Assembly (NCBI GenBank): GCA_016197205.1
Contig: JACPWG010000035.1
Coordinates: 47,798 to 111,797 of the forward strand
Reading direction: 5' to 3'
Length of the DNA stretch: 64,000 nucleotides
Source of the DNA: Planctomycetota bacterium
Lineage (GTDB): Bacteria > Planctomycetota > MHYJ01 > WSZJ01 > JACPWG01
Part shown: positions 34,881 to 43,176 of the stretch, piece by piece
Layout: each line of letters starts with the position of its first letter
How positions within the stretch are numbered: the stretch's first letter is position 1
Notes under the pieces: model-generated
What the model was told of the DNA's origin: nothing
What the model saw: only the letters and a program-made list of their open reading frames with translations
Database searches by the model: none
Program-made: the position numbers and the translations under genes

Positions 34881-35921
34881 ATGGGCCTGCTGGACAAGGT
34901 CGCGGGGCTCTTCCGGCCCGCGGGCCCTTCCGAGACCCCCTTTCTGCAGGAGTACGACAACCTCCAGCAGCTCGGCGCCGGCAGCTCCGGCGTCATTTAC
35001 ACGGCGCAGCATCGGCAGTCCAGGGACACGCGCGTCATCAAGAAGATGAAATGCGCGACGCCCGAGGCGCGGCGGCGGCTGCACCGGGAGCTGGAGGTCT
35101 GCCTGGGCATCAACCACGAGAACATCATCCGCTACCTGGGCTACCAGCAGAAGGACGGGAGCCACTGGGTCCTCGCGGAATATTTTCGGGGCTCGACGCT
35201 GCGGCAGTTCCTCCGGGAGGCGCTGGCAAACCCGAAGGCGCGACCTCCGTTCCTGACCGGGCGCGATTTCCTGGTGGTCTTCCTGCAGGCCGTGCGGGGC
35301 TTGCAGCACGTCCACTCGCGGGGCTTCCTGCACCTCGACATCAAGCCCGAGAACATCATGGCCAGCGGCCTCAGCAAGTCCGCCGGGATTTCGGGCGAGC
35401 GCGTCGCGCTCCAAAAGGGGACCGAGGTGATCCGGCTGGAGAGCGCGGAGCGCGCCCGGGCGATCAAGGTCAAGATCCTGGATTTCGGCGTCAGCATCCG
35501 CGAGGGGGAGCAGGCCCCCGTCGGCGGCTCGATCTTCTACCTGTCGCCGGAAGTGGCGGACGGGAAGAAAGTCGGGGGGGAGGGGATCTCGCAGCGGTCC
35601 GACATCTACTCGCTCGGCGCCACGATGTACGAGCTGGCGACCGGGGACCCGCCCTACCTGCCCGAGTTCTTCGCCAAGAAGGGGAAGAACTGGACGCTCT
35701 TCTGGAAAGAGTACGAGGCGTTGCCCAAGCTGACGCGGTCGGCGTACGAGAAGGAGATGCTCGAGTCGCGTCGGTCGAAGGAACCGGACTTCGGGCGCAT
35801 CCCGTACGGCGAGGCGGTGCGGCAGATCCTGAAGAAGTGCCTGGAGTACCCGATCGCGCGCCGCTATGCGCAGACGTACACGCTGCTCAAGGACGCCGAG
35901 GTGCTCTGCGAGAATCTGTAG
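34881..35921 (+). CDS. Serine/threonine protein kinase, cytoplasmic
   Basis: 346 residues. LQQLGAGSSGVIYTA (glycine loop), VIKKMKC (ATP Lys), HLDIKPENIM (catalytic loop, with Leu in place of the usual Arg before Asp), LDFGVSIREGE (DFG), YLSPEVADG (in place of APE) and DIYSLGATMYELATG. No transmembrane helix and no C-terminal sensor, unlike the kinase at the left edge. The replacement of HRD arginine suggests activation-loop phosphorylation is not needed. Between catalytic loop and DFG an insert of about 35 residues (SGLSKSAGISGERVALQKGT) is unusual. ATG 34881 follows GAGGAAG. Separated from the metallophosphoesterase gene by a MITE; the two may form a kinase/phosphatase pair, which is speculation. 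Confidence 0.9.
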   Translation: MGLLDKVAGLFRPAGPSETPFLQEYDNLQQLGAGSSGVIYTAQHRQSRDTRVIKKMKCATPEARRRLHRELEVCLGINHENIIRYLGYQQKDGSHWVLAEYFRGSTLRQFLREALANPKARPPFLTGRDFLVVFLQAVRGLQHVHSRGFLHLDIKPENIMASGLSKSAGISGERVALQKGTEVIRLESAERARAIKVKILDFGVSIREGEQAPVGGSIFYLSPEVADGKKVGGEGISQRSDIYSLGATMYELATGDPPYLPEFFAKKGKNWTLFWKEYEALPKLTRSAYEKEMLESRRSKEPDFGRIPYGEAVRQILKKCLEYPIARRYAQTYTLLKDAEVLCENL

Positions 35922-36073
35922 ACCGACCGTACCGCGTCGAGAAGCGACAGGTCCGGCGGAACGGGGCGGGAGACTTCGTGGGGGACGGGACGGGAGGTGG
36001 ACGCCACGTCGGCGTGACACGGCGCGGGTGGGGGGAGAGGTAGAGGTTGGGGTTGGGTGGAGGGGCGCAAGTG

Positions 36074-36463
36074 CTACCCGTCAATGCGCCAGTTTTTTCC
36101 TTCCTGCACGAACGGGATCGCCGGGAGTCGGGTGCCGTCTCCGTACAGGACGATCATCGTAGCGCGTCCCTGCTTGTCATCGGAAACCTGCCGCACGGAT
36201 GCGTTCGCATACTTCGTGATCCACGCGCCGCGGTTGGCCGCGAATTGCGCCTTCAGCCCTTCCAGGCTCTCCATGGTGCGCATCCGCGTGCTGTAGTTGG
36301 CGAAGACGGTCTCCATGTCGCCGCGCAGAATGGCGTCACGCACGACCTTGAAGACCGCCTCCGGGGAGGAGCCGGCGTCTCCCGTCCCTGAGGTCGCGCA
36401 GCCCGCGAGGCCGACCAGGGGCAGGAAGAGGAGAACCGCCCAGACCGGAAGTGACGACCGCAT
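36074..36463 (-). CDS. Small lipoprotein
   Basis: 129 residues. Signal sequence SLPVWAVLLFLPLVGLAGCA with lipobox LAGC at residue 19-22, so outer-membrane or inner-membrane anchored. The mature part SSPEAVFKVVRDAILRGDMETVFANYSTRMR resembles DUF4878/NTF2-like domains that hold a small ligand or act as stress-related envelope proteins; the match is loose. It lies 15 bp behind the GAF gene in the same direction. Confidence 0.78.
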   Translation of the reverse strand: MRSSLPVWAVLLFLPLVGLAGCATSGTGDAGSSPEAVFKVVRDAILRGDMETVFANYSTRMRTMESLEGLKAQFAANRGAWITKYANASVRQVSDDKQGRATMIVLYGDGTRLPAIPFVQEGKNWRIDG

Positions 36464-36478
36464 CGAGGCTCTCCTCGT

Positions 36479-37099
36479 TCAGGACCGCTTGGAAGAAGAC
36501 AGGTACCGGTCGACCGCCACCGCTACGCAGGGCATCACTTCGGAGAGGATTTGCTGGTGGCGGGGACCCAAGGCGTCCGCTTCGAAGGAACCGACGTTGA
36601 AGGTGCCGAGGACGCGCTCTCCGAGGACGAGCGGGAAGAGCAGTTCGCAGGAGCAGGCGCGCTTGAGGAAGTTCGTGTCGCTCTTGAACCGGAGCGTGGA
36701 GGTCTTGAGGTTCTTGCGGAGGACCGGGCCGCGGGCGCGAACGACCTCGTCGATCACGGTATCCCGGGTCGGGAGGGGGCCCTCCGCGTTCACCGTGACG
36801 CGACCGCCCTTCACGAAGTAGGGGATGCGAAAGGTCCCGCGCTCGGCGTCGAGGAGGGCGATGGACACGCGGTCGTAGGGGCAGAGCTGCTTCAGGTTGA
36901 AGGCGAAGACCTGCAGGATTTCGCGGAGATCCATCGCGGTCCCCAGGCTCCGCAGGAGCGCGTTCACGATGCCGAGCTGCTCGGACTTCTCGTTCACGGC
37001 GTCGAGCAGCGTCCGGCAGGAGTGCTGCGACTCCCGCAGCGCCTTCTCGAGTTCTTGCACTTTTTTTTGAAGGTCGGCGGAGGTCGCGCGGGTGGCCAT
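36479..37099 (-). CDS. GAF domain protein
   Basis: 206-residue soluble sensor. An N-terminal coiled coil (about 8-45, LQKKVQELEKALRESQHSC) leads to a GAF domain (about 50-195): LGTAMDLREILQVFAFNLKQ, CPYDRVSIALLD, LPTRDTVIDEVVRARGPVLR, CSCELLFPLVLGERVLGTFNVGS. No output domain, so it may work through a partner. Its start ATG 37099 is followed by a poly-A8 tract (KK codons at 37063-37070), a slippage-prone run. Operon with the following lipoprotein. Confidence 0.85.
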   Translation of the reverse strand: MATRATSADLQKKVQELEKALRESQHSCRTLLDAVNEKSEQLGIVNALLRSLGTAMDLREILQVFAFNLKQLCPYDRVSIALLDAERGTFRIPYFVKGGRVTVNAEGPLPTRDTVIDEVVRARGPVLRKNLKTSTLRFKSDTNFLKRACSCELLFPLVLGERVLGTFNVGSFEADALGPRHQQILSEVMPCVAVAVDRYLSSSKRS

Positions 37100-37159
37100 C
37101 CGTGGTCCTCGTACCCAAGAGCCGGGCGTAGGCGGGGGTAGCGCCCGCGCAGCGCGGCT

Positions 37160-37372
37160 CGGAGGGCCGGGCCCCCGGGAACCTCGAGGGCCGAAGCTGC
37201 ACGGTTATTCTTGCGCGGGCGCTTAGCGCCCGCGCATGAATTACTTTACATTTTCGTAGATCGACCGATGCCTGGGGGCGCGGGCCCCCGGCCCGCGCGG
37301 CGCGGCCCCGCGGGCCGCGCCCCCAGGAGCCTCGAGGTCCGAGTCTGCGCAGTTATTTTTGCGCGGGCGCTT
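37160..37372. repeat. Tandem GC-rich repeat, family 5 (TTATTNTTGCGCGGGCGCTTA)
   Basis: Two copies of a roughly 65-bp unit, 37160-37226 and 37305-37372, each running CCTCGAGGNCCGAAG-type sequence, then GTTATTNTTGCGCGGGCGCT. Between them is a palindrome GCGCGGGCCCCCGGCCCGCG also found inside family 1 elements. A third copy in inverse is at 46855-46930. No gene in 37100-37454. Confidence 0.8.
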
Positions 37373-37454
37373 ACCGCAGGCAGGCGGCGATTCTAGCACC
37401 GGGTCGCATGGGCTGTCAAGGCGTCGGGAGCGTCGCGTCGGCGCTCCGCCCCCG

Positions 37455-38696
37455 TCACTTCCCCTCGAGCGCCGGCACGTAGCCTTTCGCCAGCTCGCCC
37501 TGCGGGTAGTAGAAGCGGAGAATCGCGGCGAAGTCCATGCCCTTCTGCCCCATCCGCTGCGCGCCGCTCTGGCACATCCCGACGCCGTGCCCCCAGCCGT
37601 GGCCGGAGAGGACCCACTTCCCGTCGCGTCGCTCGATCGTGAACCAGGTGCTCTTCACGCGGTCGCCGTCGAGCGCGAGCCGAAAGGCCGCGCCGCTCAT
37701 TTTCGTCGTGCGCTCCGAGCCGCTCTTGACGTGCACCAGCCCCACCTTGAGCACCCGGCCGCTCGGACGCGCGTCGAGGATCTTGAGGTCGCGCAGCTCG
37801 CCCAGGTCCGCCTCCTCCTTGCGCAGGCGGTCCTCCATTTCCTTCGGGGTGAATTTCGCCGACCAGTCCGCGAGCGTCGCCCGGTCGCACCAGGGGTCCT
37901 TCACGCCCGCGAGCGGCGGGATGTCGGCGTCGCCGAAGACGTCGTGGGCGGAGTCGGTTGCGCCGCCGCAGGTACTATGGAAATACGCCGTGAAGATTTT
38001 ACCGCGAAACTGGAGGACGAGGCCCTGGGTCTCCTCGACCGCCTTCGAGACGTTGGGGGAGACGTTCGCCATGCCCTTGTAGACTTGCGAGCGCTCGTCC
38101 GGATAGACGTCGAAGTACTTGAGCTTGCGCGTGCGGTGCTCGTCCTCCATCCGGGCGAGGGCGTAGGTACGGGCGGCGACGGCCTGCGCCGCAAGCGCCG
38201 CGCGCGCGGAGGAGGCCCCGATCTCGGCGCCGATCACGCCTCGCGTGTAGGCGTCCAGGTCCACCTGGTTCACGAGGAGGAGGCGGTTCTTGTTGTTTCG
38301 GACGAGGTGGAAAGTCCCTTCGTAGCGGATGCCGGCATGCTTGAGCCGGGCGGGGGCGCGGGGGTGGAGGCGGATTTCCTTCTCCGCGAGGAGGACGCCG
38401 CCGACGTCGAAGCCCTTGTCGCTCGCCTTGACCTCGGTCTTTCGTCCGTCGAGGTCGCGGGTGAGCGGCTGGTCATCGGTGAGGCGGGAGATCCAGTAGG
38501 GCCCGTCGAGGTCGAACGTGGCGACGGCTGCCCACTCGACGAGGGCGACGCGGATTTCGACCCCGGCGCGGGGTTCGGTGGCGGCGGCGGTCGGGAGGAA
38601 GGCTGCGCGCGGGCCGGCGGCGGCGCAGGCGACGAGGGCCAGCACGACGGCGAGGGCGGCGCCGACAGCGAGGGAGCGGAGACGTGGCGTCCGCAT
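37455..38696 (-). CDS. SpoIID/LytB domain protein, lipid-anchored
   Basis: 413-residue exported protein related to SpoIID, a lytic transglycosylase of Bacillus spore engulfment. A signal sequence with lipobox LVAC (C24) makes it a probable lipoprotein. VDLDAYTRGVIGAEIGASSA, ALAAQAVAARTYALARM and the Gly/His end SGHGWGHGVGMCQSGAQRMG are the domain signatures; the Glu in VIGAEIG is the usual catalytic residue. The C-terminal block AAILRFYYPQGELAKGY closes the domain. In non-sporulating bacteria such proteins act on peptidoglycan at division or as amidase enhancers. Stands alone with 109 bp to the radical SAM gene. Confidence 0.9.
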   Translation of the reverse strand: MRTPRLRSLAVGAALAVVLALVACAAAGPRAAFLPTAAATEPRAGVEIRVALVEWAAVATFDLDGPYWISRLTDDQPLTRDLDGRKTEVKASDKGFDVGGVLLAEKEIRLHPRAPARLKHAGIRYEGTFHLVRNNKNRLLLVNQVDLDAYTRGVIGAEIGASSARAALAAQAVAARTYALARMEDEHRTRKLKYFDVYPDERSQVYKGMANVSPNVSKAVEETQGLVLQFRGKIFTAYFHSTCGGATDSAHDVFGDADIPPLAGVKDPWCDRATLADWSAKFTPKEMEDRLRKEEADLGELRDLKILDARPSGRVLKVGLVHVKSGSERTTKMSGAAFRLALDGDRVKSTWFTIERRDGKWVLSGHGWGHGVGMCQSGAQRMGQKGMDFAAILRFYYPQGELAKGYVPALEGK

Positions 38697-38804
38697 GGCG
38701 TGCCGAGCCCCTGTGTAAAGCCGGCGCGGGAGCGCCGCACCGTGGTCGTGCGGCGACCCGCGCCGGGCTCGGGAGCGAGGAGGGAAGGGGCGGTACGGAG
38801 GGCC

Positions 38805-39920
38805 CTACCGGTTCGCGAGCGCGGCGCGCCGCGGAGGGGGGGCGCCGATCTCCTTGTGGAACGTGTCCCGCTGACGCGCGGTCCGCCCCGCCTTTCGCAG
38901 GAGTCGGTTGAGCGCGGTCGGCGTCACGCAGAGGTTCGTGACCGAGGGGTCGTGGACGATGTCGTCTTCGTGACACGTGCCGCCCAGGTCGTTCACGCCG
39001 ATCGAAAGGCTGCGGGCCGCCGGTTCGAGACCGAGGTGGGGCCAGGGGGCCTGCAGGTTTTGGATGCTGTGGCTGAAGAAAAGGCGCGAGAGCGCGAAGA
39101 GCCGGAAGATCTCGTCGATGTCCGCGCGCTGGGACCGGAGTTCCTGGCGTTCGACCGCCGCATGGGCCGGGACGAACGGAATGGGGAGGAACTCCTGGAA
39201 GCCGCCCGTCTCCTTCTGGAGATTCCGGAGGATGTCCAAGTGCTCGACCACGTGGACTTCGTTTTCGATGTGCCCGAAGAGGATGGTGGCCGAGGTGTGG
39301 AGGCCGAGCTGATGGGCGATGCGCATGATCTCGACCCACTCGCCGGTGCGGAGCTTGTCGGGGCAGATTTTTTTTCGGAGCTTGTCGTTCAGGATCTCCG
39401 CGGACGTGCCGGGCAGGAAATCGAGGCCGTCCTCTTTCCACTGCGTCAGGAGTTCCCGGTAGGACATGCGTTGTTTGCGCGCGTAGTAGTGGACCTCGAC
39501 GGGGGAGAACGCGCGGAGCTGGAGGGACGGGAAGCGGCGGCGCGTCTCGCGCAGGATGTCCCGCAGGTACTCGTAGGGCAGGTCGGGATTCAACCCGCCT
39601 TCGTAGTGGACCTCGGTGACGTCCGCATAGCCGGCGACCCGCTCGAGGAGCTCCTCGACCGAGCGCACGTAGGCCTCGCTGGAACCCCGCTTGCGATAGA
39701 AGGAGCACGTACGGGAGCTGGACCTGCACACGTTCGTGTAGCTGAGGTGCGCGGAGTGGACGTACGTGACCACGTCGCCGTGCAGGCGGTGGTTCACGAA
39801 GTCGGCGACCCGGAAGATTTCGGGGAGAAGAGAGCGGTCGGCCTGGAGCAGGAGAAGGGCCTCGATCGGAGAGATCTCCTGGCCTGCCATGGCCGCTTTC
39901 AAGATCAGGCTCGGATCCAT
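38805..39920 (-). CDS. CofH/MqnE-family radical SAM protein lacking one cluster cysteine
   Basis: 371 residues. The family builds deazaflavin (CofH) or futalosine-pathway menaquinone precursors (MqnE, MqnC). It aligns end to end: HSAHLSYTNVC, VHYEGGLNPDLPYEYLRDIL, LRAFSPVEVHYYAR, LDFLPGTSAEILNDKLRKKI, ATILFGHIE, GANDLGGT-type IGVNDLGGTCHEDD, and TPTALNRLLRKAGRTARQRD. The GTSAEIL and AGRTxxQR blocks favour CofH over MqnE. The normal CxxxCxxC site reads C65-RSS-S69-RT-C72: the middle cysteine is Ser (codon TCC instead of TGC, plus positions about 39709-39711). Three cysteines are needed for the 4Fe-4S cluster, so this is either an inactive paralogue, a sequencing or assembly error, or a mutant. 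No other deazaflavin or menaquinone gene is near. Confidence 0.85.
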   Translation of the reverse strand: MDPSLILKAAMAGQEISPIEALLLLQADRSLLPEIFRVADFVNHRLHGDVVTYVHSAHLSYTNVCRSSSRTCSFYRKRGSSEAYVRSVEELLERVAGYADVTEVHYEGGLNPDLPYEYLRDILRETRRRFPSLQLRAFSPVEVHYYARKQRMSYRELLTQWKEDGLDFLPGTSAEILNDKLRKKICPDKLRTGEWVEIMRIAHQLGLHTSATILFGHIENEVHVVEHLDILRNLQKETGGFQEFLPIPFVPAHAAVERQELRSQRADIDEIFRLFALSRLFFSHSIQNLQAPWPHLGLEPAARSLSIGVNDLGGTCHEDDIVHDPSVTNLCVTPTALNRLLRKAGRTARQRDTFHKEIGAPPPRRAALANR

Positions 39921-40165
39921 CCAGTTACCCCCTGCGAGTGTACCGGAAAGAAATTGCGTCTGAAAACCCTCCTGAGGAGGGCAAAATGATAGCAGATCTC
40001 AAATGAGTGTCAAGCAGGAAGTCGCGCAGCCTTGCCGTCTTCGTGAACTCGAGGATCCGGCGGCACGCGGCGTTTTTTCTGGCGCGCCCCCCGGCGGCCC
40101 GGCTATCCTGTCGCCCCGAGCGGGCTTTCCGCACGATACATCCACTTTCCACCAGGAGCCACGAC

Positions 40166-40990
40166 ATGGGCACACTCGCCGGCAGGACCGTCCTCGTGAC
40201 CGGGGCGAGCCGCGGCATCGGTCGCGCGATCGCGCTCCGCGTGGCCGCGGACGGCGCGAACGTGGTCCTCGCGGCCAAGTCGGTCGACAACACCGGAAAG
40301 CTCCCCGGCACGATCCACGAAGTCGCCGAGGAGGTGCGCGCCGCCGGAGGGCACCCGCTGCCGTTCCCGCTCGACGTTCGCGACGCCGATCGGATCGAAG
40401 CGATGGCGGCCGAGACGGTCGCGCGCTTCGGCGGGATCGACGTGCTCGTGAACAACGCAGGCGCGATCGCCCTCCTGCCGACGGAAAGCCTGCCCGTGAA
40501 GGCCCTCGACTTGATGCTCTCCATCAATCCGCGCGCGTCGCTCCTCTGCGCCCGGGCGTGCATCCCGCACCTCAAGAAGTCCGCCAACGGGCACATCCTG
40601 ACCCTGTCGCCGCCGATCGACCTCGCCCCGCGCTGGTTCGGCCCCCACACCGCGTACACGATTTCCAAGTTCGCGATGACGATGCTCACCCTGGGGCTGG
40701 CCGAGGAGCTGCGGCCCGCGGGCGTGGCGGCGAACTCGCTGTGGCCGCGCACGACCATCGCGACGGCGGCGGTCGCGAAACTCGGCGGCGAAAAGCTGAT
40801 GAAGGCGAGCCGGACCCCCGCGATCATGGCCGACGCGGCGCACGCGATCCTGACGACCCCCGCGCGCGAGCTGACGGGGCGCGCCCTCCTCGACGAGGAT
40901 TTCCTGCGCAGCCGCGGCGTGCGGGATTTCGAAGGCTACGCCGTTGACCCGTCGGCCCGGCTCATGACCGATCTGTACGTGCCGGGCTAG
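40166..40990 (+). CDS. Short-chain dehydrogenase/reductase, HSDL2-like
   Basis: 274-residue NAD(P)-dependent SDR. VLVTGASRGIGRAIALR is the coenzyme loop, KSVDNTGKLPGTIHEVAEEV and PFPLDVRDAD mark the HSDL2-like subgroup, NNAGAI, ILTLSPP and YTISKFAM supply the catalytic Ser/Tyr/Lys. The C-terminal SCP2-like sterol carrier domain of full HSDL2 proteins is absent. The SDR substrate is unknown (hydroxyacyl or sterol-like compounds in relatives). ATG 40166 follows AGGAG. Isolated; next feature downstream is a repeat-rich gap. Confidence 0.9.
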   Translation: MGTLAGRTVLVTGASRGIGRAIALRVAADGANVVLAAKSVDNTGKLPGTIHEVAEEVRAAGGHPLPFPLDVRDADRIEAMAAETVARFGGIDVLVNNAGAIALLPTESLPVKALDLMLSINPRASLLCARACIPHLKKSANGHILTLSPPIDLAPRWFGPHTAYTISKFAMTMLTLGLAEELRPAGVAANSLWPRTTIATAAVAKLGGEKLMKASRTPAIMADAAHAILTTPARELTGRALLDEDFLRSRGVRDFEGYAVDPSARLMTDLYVPG

Positions 40991-41159
40991 GGCCGGCGAC
41001 GGCTCGGGGGGATTGGGCGCGCGTCGCGGAAGACGGGCGCCCCGATTCCTCCGAGCAACGAAGATTGCAAAGACTCGGAGTCCGTGAGAAGCCGTCTGAG
41101 CCAGGTCAAGACGGCCGAGACGACGAAAAAGACTGCGAATCGGCAAGCGACGCCCATTC

Positions 41160-41186
41160 GGAACCGCGACCGTCAGGTAGCGGTCT
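41160..41186. repeat. REP-like unit (CCGCGACCGTCAGGTAGCGG)
   Basis: Single, partly degenerate copy of the family at 15347. It opens a repeat-rich, gene-free stretch (40991-41704). Confidence 0.75.
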
Positions 41187-41376
41187 GAGCATGTCCGACG
41201 TCTCCCTCGGGTTCGGTCTCGCCGGCGAGAGGCGAAGCCGAAAACGAGTTCCCGCCGGAGCACGCGGGCACTTCGGGCGGCGGATGTCTTCAAAACCACG
41301 ACCCGAACAGAGGCTAAACGAGACCGAGGACGGCAAGTGGCTAGCTCATGGCTCCGCGTCCCAACTAGCCGCGGGC

Positions 41377-41406
41377 GAAATTTGAAATTTGCAATTTGAA
41401 ATTCGG
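41377..41406. repeat. AT-rich AAATTTGAAATTTGC repeat, second copy
   Basis: Same repeat as at the trpB-trpA junction (9345-9386), here non-coding. CGAAATTTGAAATTTGCAAT is followed by TTGAAATTCGG. Confidence 0.8.
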
Positions 41407-41437
41407 ACCGGTCGTGTGGGTCGAATGCGGGACTTTT

Positions 41438-41467
41438 ACACAGAGACCCGGAGACGCAGAGGCAGGG
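41438..41467. repeat. CACAGAGAC... repeat, second copy
   Basis: ACACAGAGACCCGGAGACGC matches the unit at 11229-11262. Confidence 0.65.
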
Positions 41468-41569
41468 CGCCGAGTCCACCCTCCTCTACCGGCGATAATC
41501 GCTGGCAACGCACGGAGAGATCGATTTTAGCTTCATTTCGGCTTGTTGCTTCAAAATCCGTAGGACGAG

Positions 41570-41645
41570 CCACCGAACGCACCGAAGACGCCGAAGGCCC
41601 TCCTTCCATGGTCGTGAAGTTCGGTGTCTTCGGCGTTTTCGGTGG
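41570..41645. repeat. Inverted repeat CCACCGAA...TTCGGTGG
   Basis: Long imperfect hairpin: CACCGAACGCACCGAAGACG pairs with CGTTTTCGGTG downstream, loop around CCATGG. The same TTCGGTGTTTTCGGCGTCTT sequence is at 63901-63930. Lies just beyond the 3' end of the HEAT/PDZ gene (stop at 41705). Confidence 0.7.
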
Positions 41646-41704
41646 CCCGTCCTTCCGTCGGTGGCCCCTCCGTGGCGTCTCTCCCGAGCCGGGGCACCGC
41701 CCGC

Positions 41705-42943
41705 TCAGCGCTTCGGCTTCACGACCTGCCCGTCGATGCCGATGGTCGAACCCTTGAGCCGCAGCTCCATCGTGCGGCCCTGCCGCACGACGACCATGAC
41801 CGCGTCCCCGTCCTTGCCCGCCTTTCGCGTTTCCTCCCCGAGCGTCCTCCCGGTCGAGATCTCCACGTCGTTGTAGCGCACGATGAGATCGCCGGATTGA
41901 AGCCCGAGCCGTGACGCCTGCGAGTCCGGATAGATCTGGGTGACCAGGTACCCGGGCGCCGGCGGGTCGCGGTAGAGGGCCATGAGGTTCGCCAGCTCCC
42001 GCACCTTCGGATCCGCGTCCGAGTACCGCGCGTCCTGCACCAGCCGGTCGACCTCCGGGTTGTCGCTGTCCCAGAGCGCTTCCAGCACCGTGTGGCGCAG
42101 GTCCGGCCGGTCCGTCTTGGTGCGGAAGGCCGCGAGCAGCGCCTCGGTCGCCGCGGGCTCGTGGCGATTCGAAAGCACGCTCGCCATTTCCCCCGCGACC
42201 CGGTCGTTTTTCTCCGAGCCGAAGCGCTCCGCGAGGAGCGTGACCACTTCCGGATCGTCGGACCAGGCGAGGCTCTCGACCGCGAGCCTGCGAAACGACG
42301 CGTTCCCGTCGTCGTGGGAAATCGCGAATTTCAAAAGCGGCACCATTTTCTCCGACGAGAGCGTCCGTAGCAGGGCGCGATAGTCGAGCCGCAGCTTCCC
42401 CTCCCCGCGCATGTCCTCGACGATCTTGGCCGCGAGGTCGGCCGCCGCGGCAAAGCCCGCCTCTCCCAGCTCGGCGAGCTTGCGCAGAATGGAAAGAAGC
42501 CCGACGCCGTCGTGGCCCGCCAGGAGTTCCGGGATCCGGGCGGAAAGCTCCGCCGCCTGCCGGCGCAGCTCCTCCGCGTCCGGCGCAGCGGGGGCGGCGG
42601 TCGGCAGGTCGGCGTCCGCCTGGCCGGAGGCCGACGCCGCGGCCGCGGCCGGCCCTTTCGCGCCCAGCTTCGCGAGCGCCTTGCGTGCGCGGCTGAGTTC
42701 GTCGGAGAGCGTGCGATTCTCGGCGGCCCGCTTCTCGAGCGCCTGCCGAAGCGCCGCCGGATCGTCAGCGTGAGACGACGCGTCCGCGGCGCCGGCGCTT
42801 CTCACCGACGCGCCTGCGTTCCCGCCCGACGGCGCGGGGGCCGGCGCGCCGGGACGCGACCCGCCGGCGAACGCGAAAAAGCCCGTCGTCGCCACGGTGC
42901 CCGCCATGAGGCCGAGGATGAAGGAGAGAATGCGTTGTTTCAT
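41705..42943 (-). CDS. Envelope protein with HEAT repeats and C-terminal PDZ domain
   Basis: 412 residues. N-terminal signal anchor (ILSFILGLMAGTVATTGFFAF, about 5-26), Ala/Gly/Ser-rich spacer, coiled coil about 60-95 (LRQALEKRAAENRTLSDELS), HEAT-like helices about 130-315 (FRRLAVESLAWSDDPEVVTLL, LRHTVLEALWDSDNPEVDRLV) and a PDZ domain about 320-400 (APGYLVTQIYPDSQASRLGLQSGD). PDZ plus HEAT suggests a scaffold for envelope proteins or proteases; no protease domain is present. It is read divergently from polA across 233 bp. Confidence 0.8.
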   Translation of the reverse strand: MKQRILSFILGLMAGTVATTGFFAFAGGSRPGAPAPAPSGGNAGASVRSAGAADASSHADDPAALRQALEKRAAENRTLSDELSRARKALAKLGAKGPAAAAASASGQADADLPTAAPAAPDAEELRRQAAELSARIPELLAGHDGVGLLSILRKLAELGEAGFAAAADLAAKIVEDMRGEGKLRLDYRALLRTLSSEKMVPLLKFAISHDDGNASFRRLAVESLAWSDDPEVVTLLAERFGSEKNDRVAGEMASVLSNRHEPAATEALLAAFRTKTDRPDLRHTVLEALWDSDNPEVDRLVQDARYSDADPKVRELANLMALYRDPPAPGYLVTQIYPDSQASRLGLQSGDLIVRYNDVEISTGRTLGEETRKAGKDGDAVMVVVRQGRTMELRLKGSTIGIDGQVVKPKR

Positions 42944-43023
42944 GCCTCTGCTTTCCTGCGCATCGGTTTCTGAGGGGGCCTGGGAGGATCGGCGAAGGCG
43001 CGGGGGGGAAGGAAGGGCGCGCC

Positions 43024-43050
43024 GAGGCCGCTCCCCCGCGGTCGCGATCC
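43024..43050. repeat. REP-like unit (CCGCTCCCCCGCGGTCGCGA)
   Basis: Diverged copy of the family at 15347, in the divergent gap between the HEAT/PDZ gene and polA. Confidence 0.65.
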
Positions 43051-43109
43051 GTGCTGCACTACGGATGCGGTTCGGTTTGCGTTGGGTCCCGCGGGCCGTC
43101 CCGAAATGG

Positions 43110-43139
43110 TTGGCGGCGTCGCTCTCCCAGGGTTACAAT
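43110..43139 (+). promoter_or_regulatory. Probable polA promoter
   Basis: TTGGCG, 18-bp spacer, TACAAT, 37 bp before the polA start. -10 good, -35 fair. Confidence 0.5.
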
Positions 43140-43176
43140 CCGCCTCGCGTCCCATTTCCCCGCTCGGAGTCAGCGC

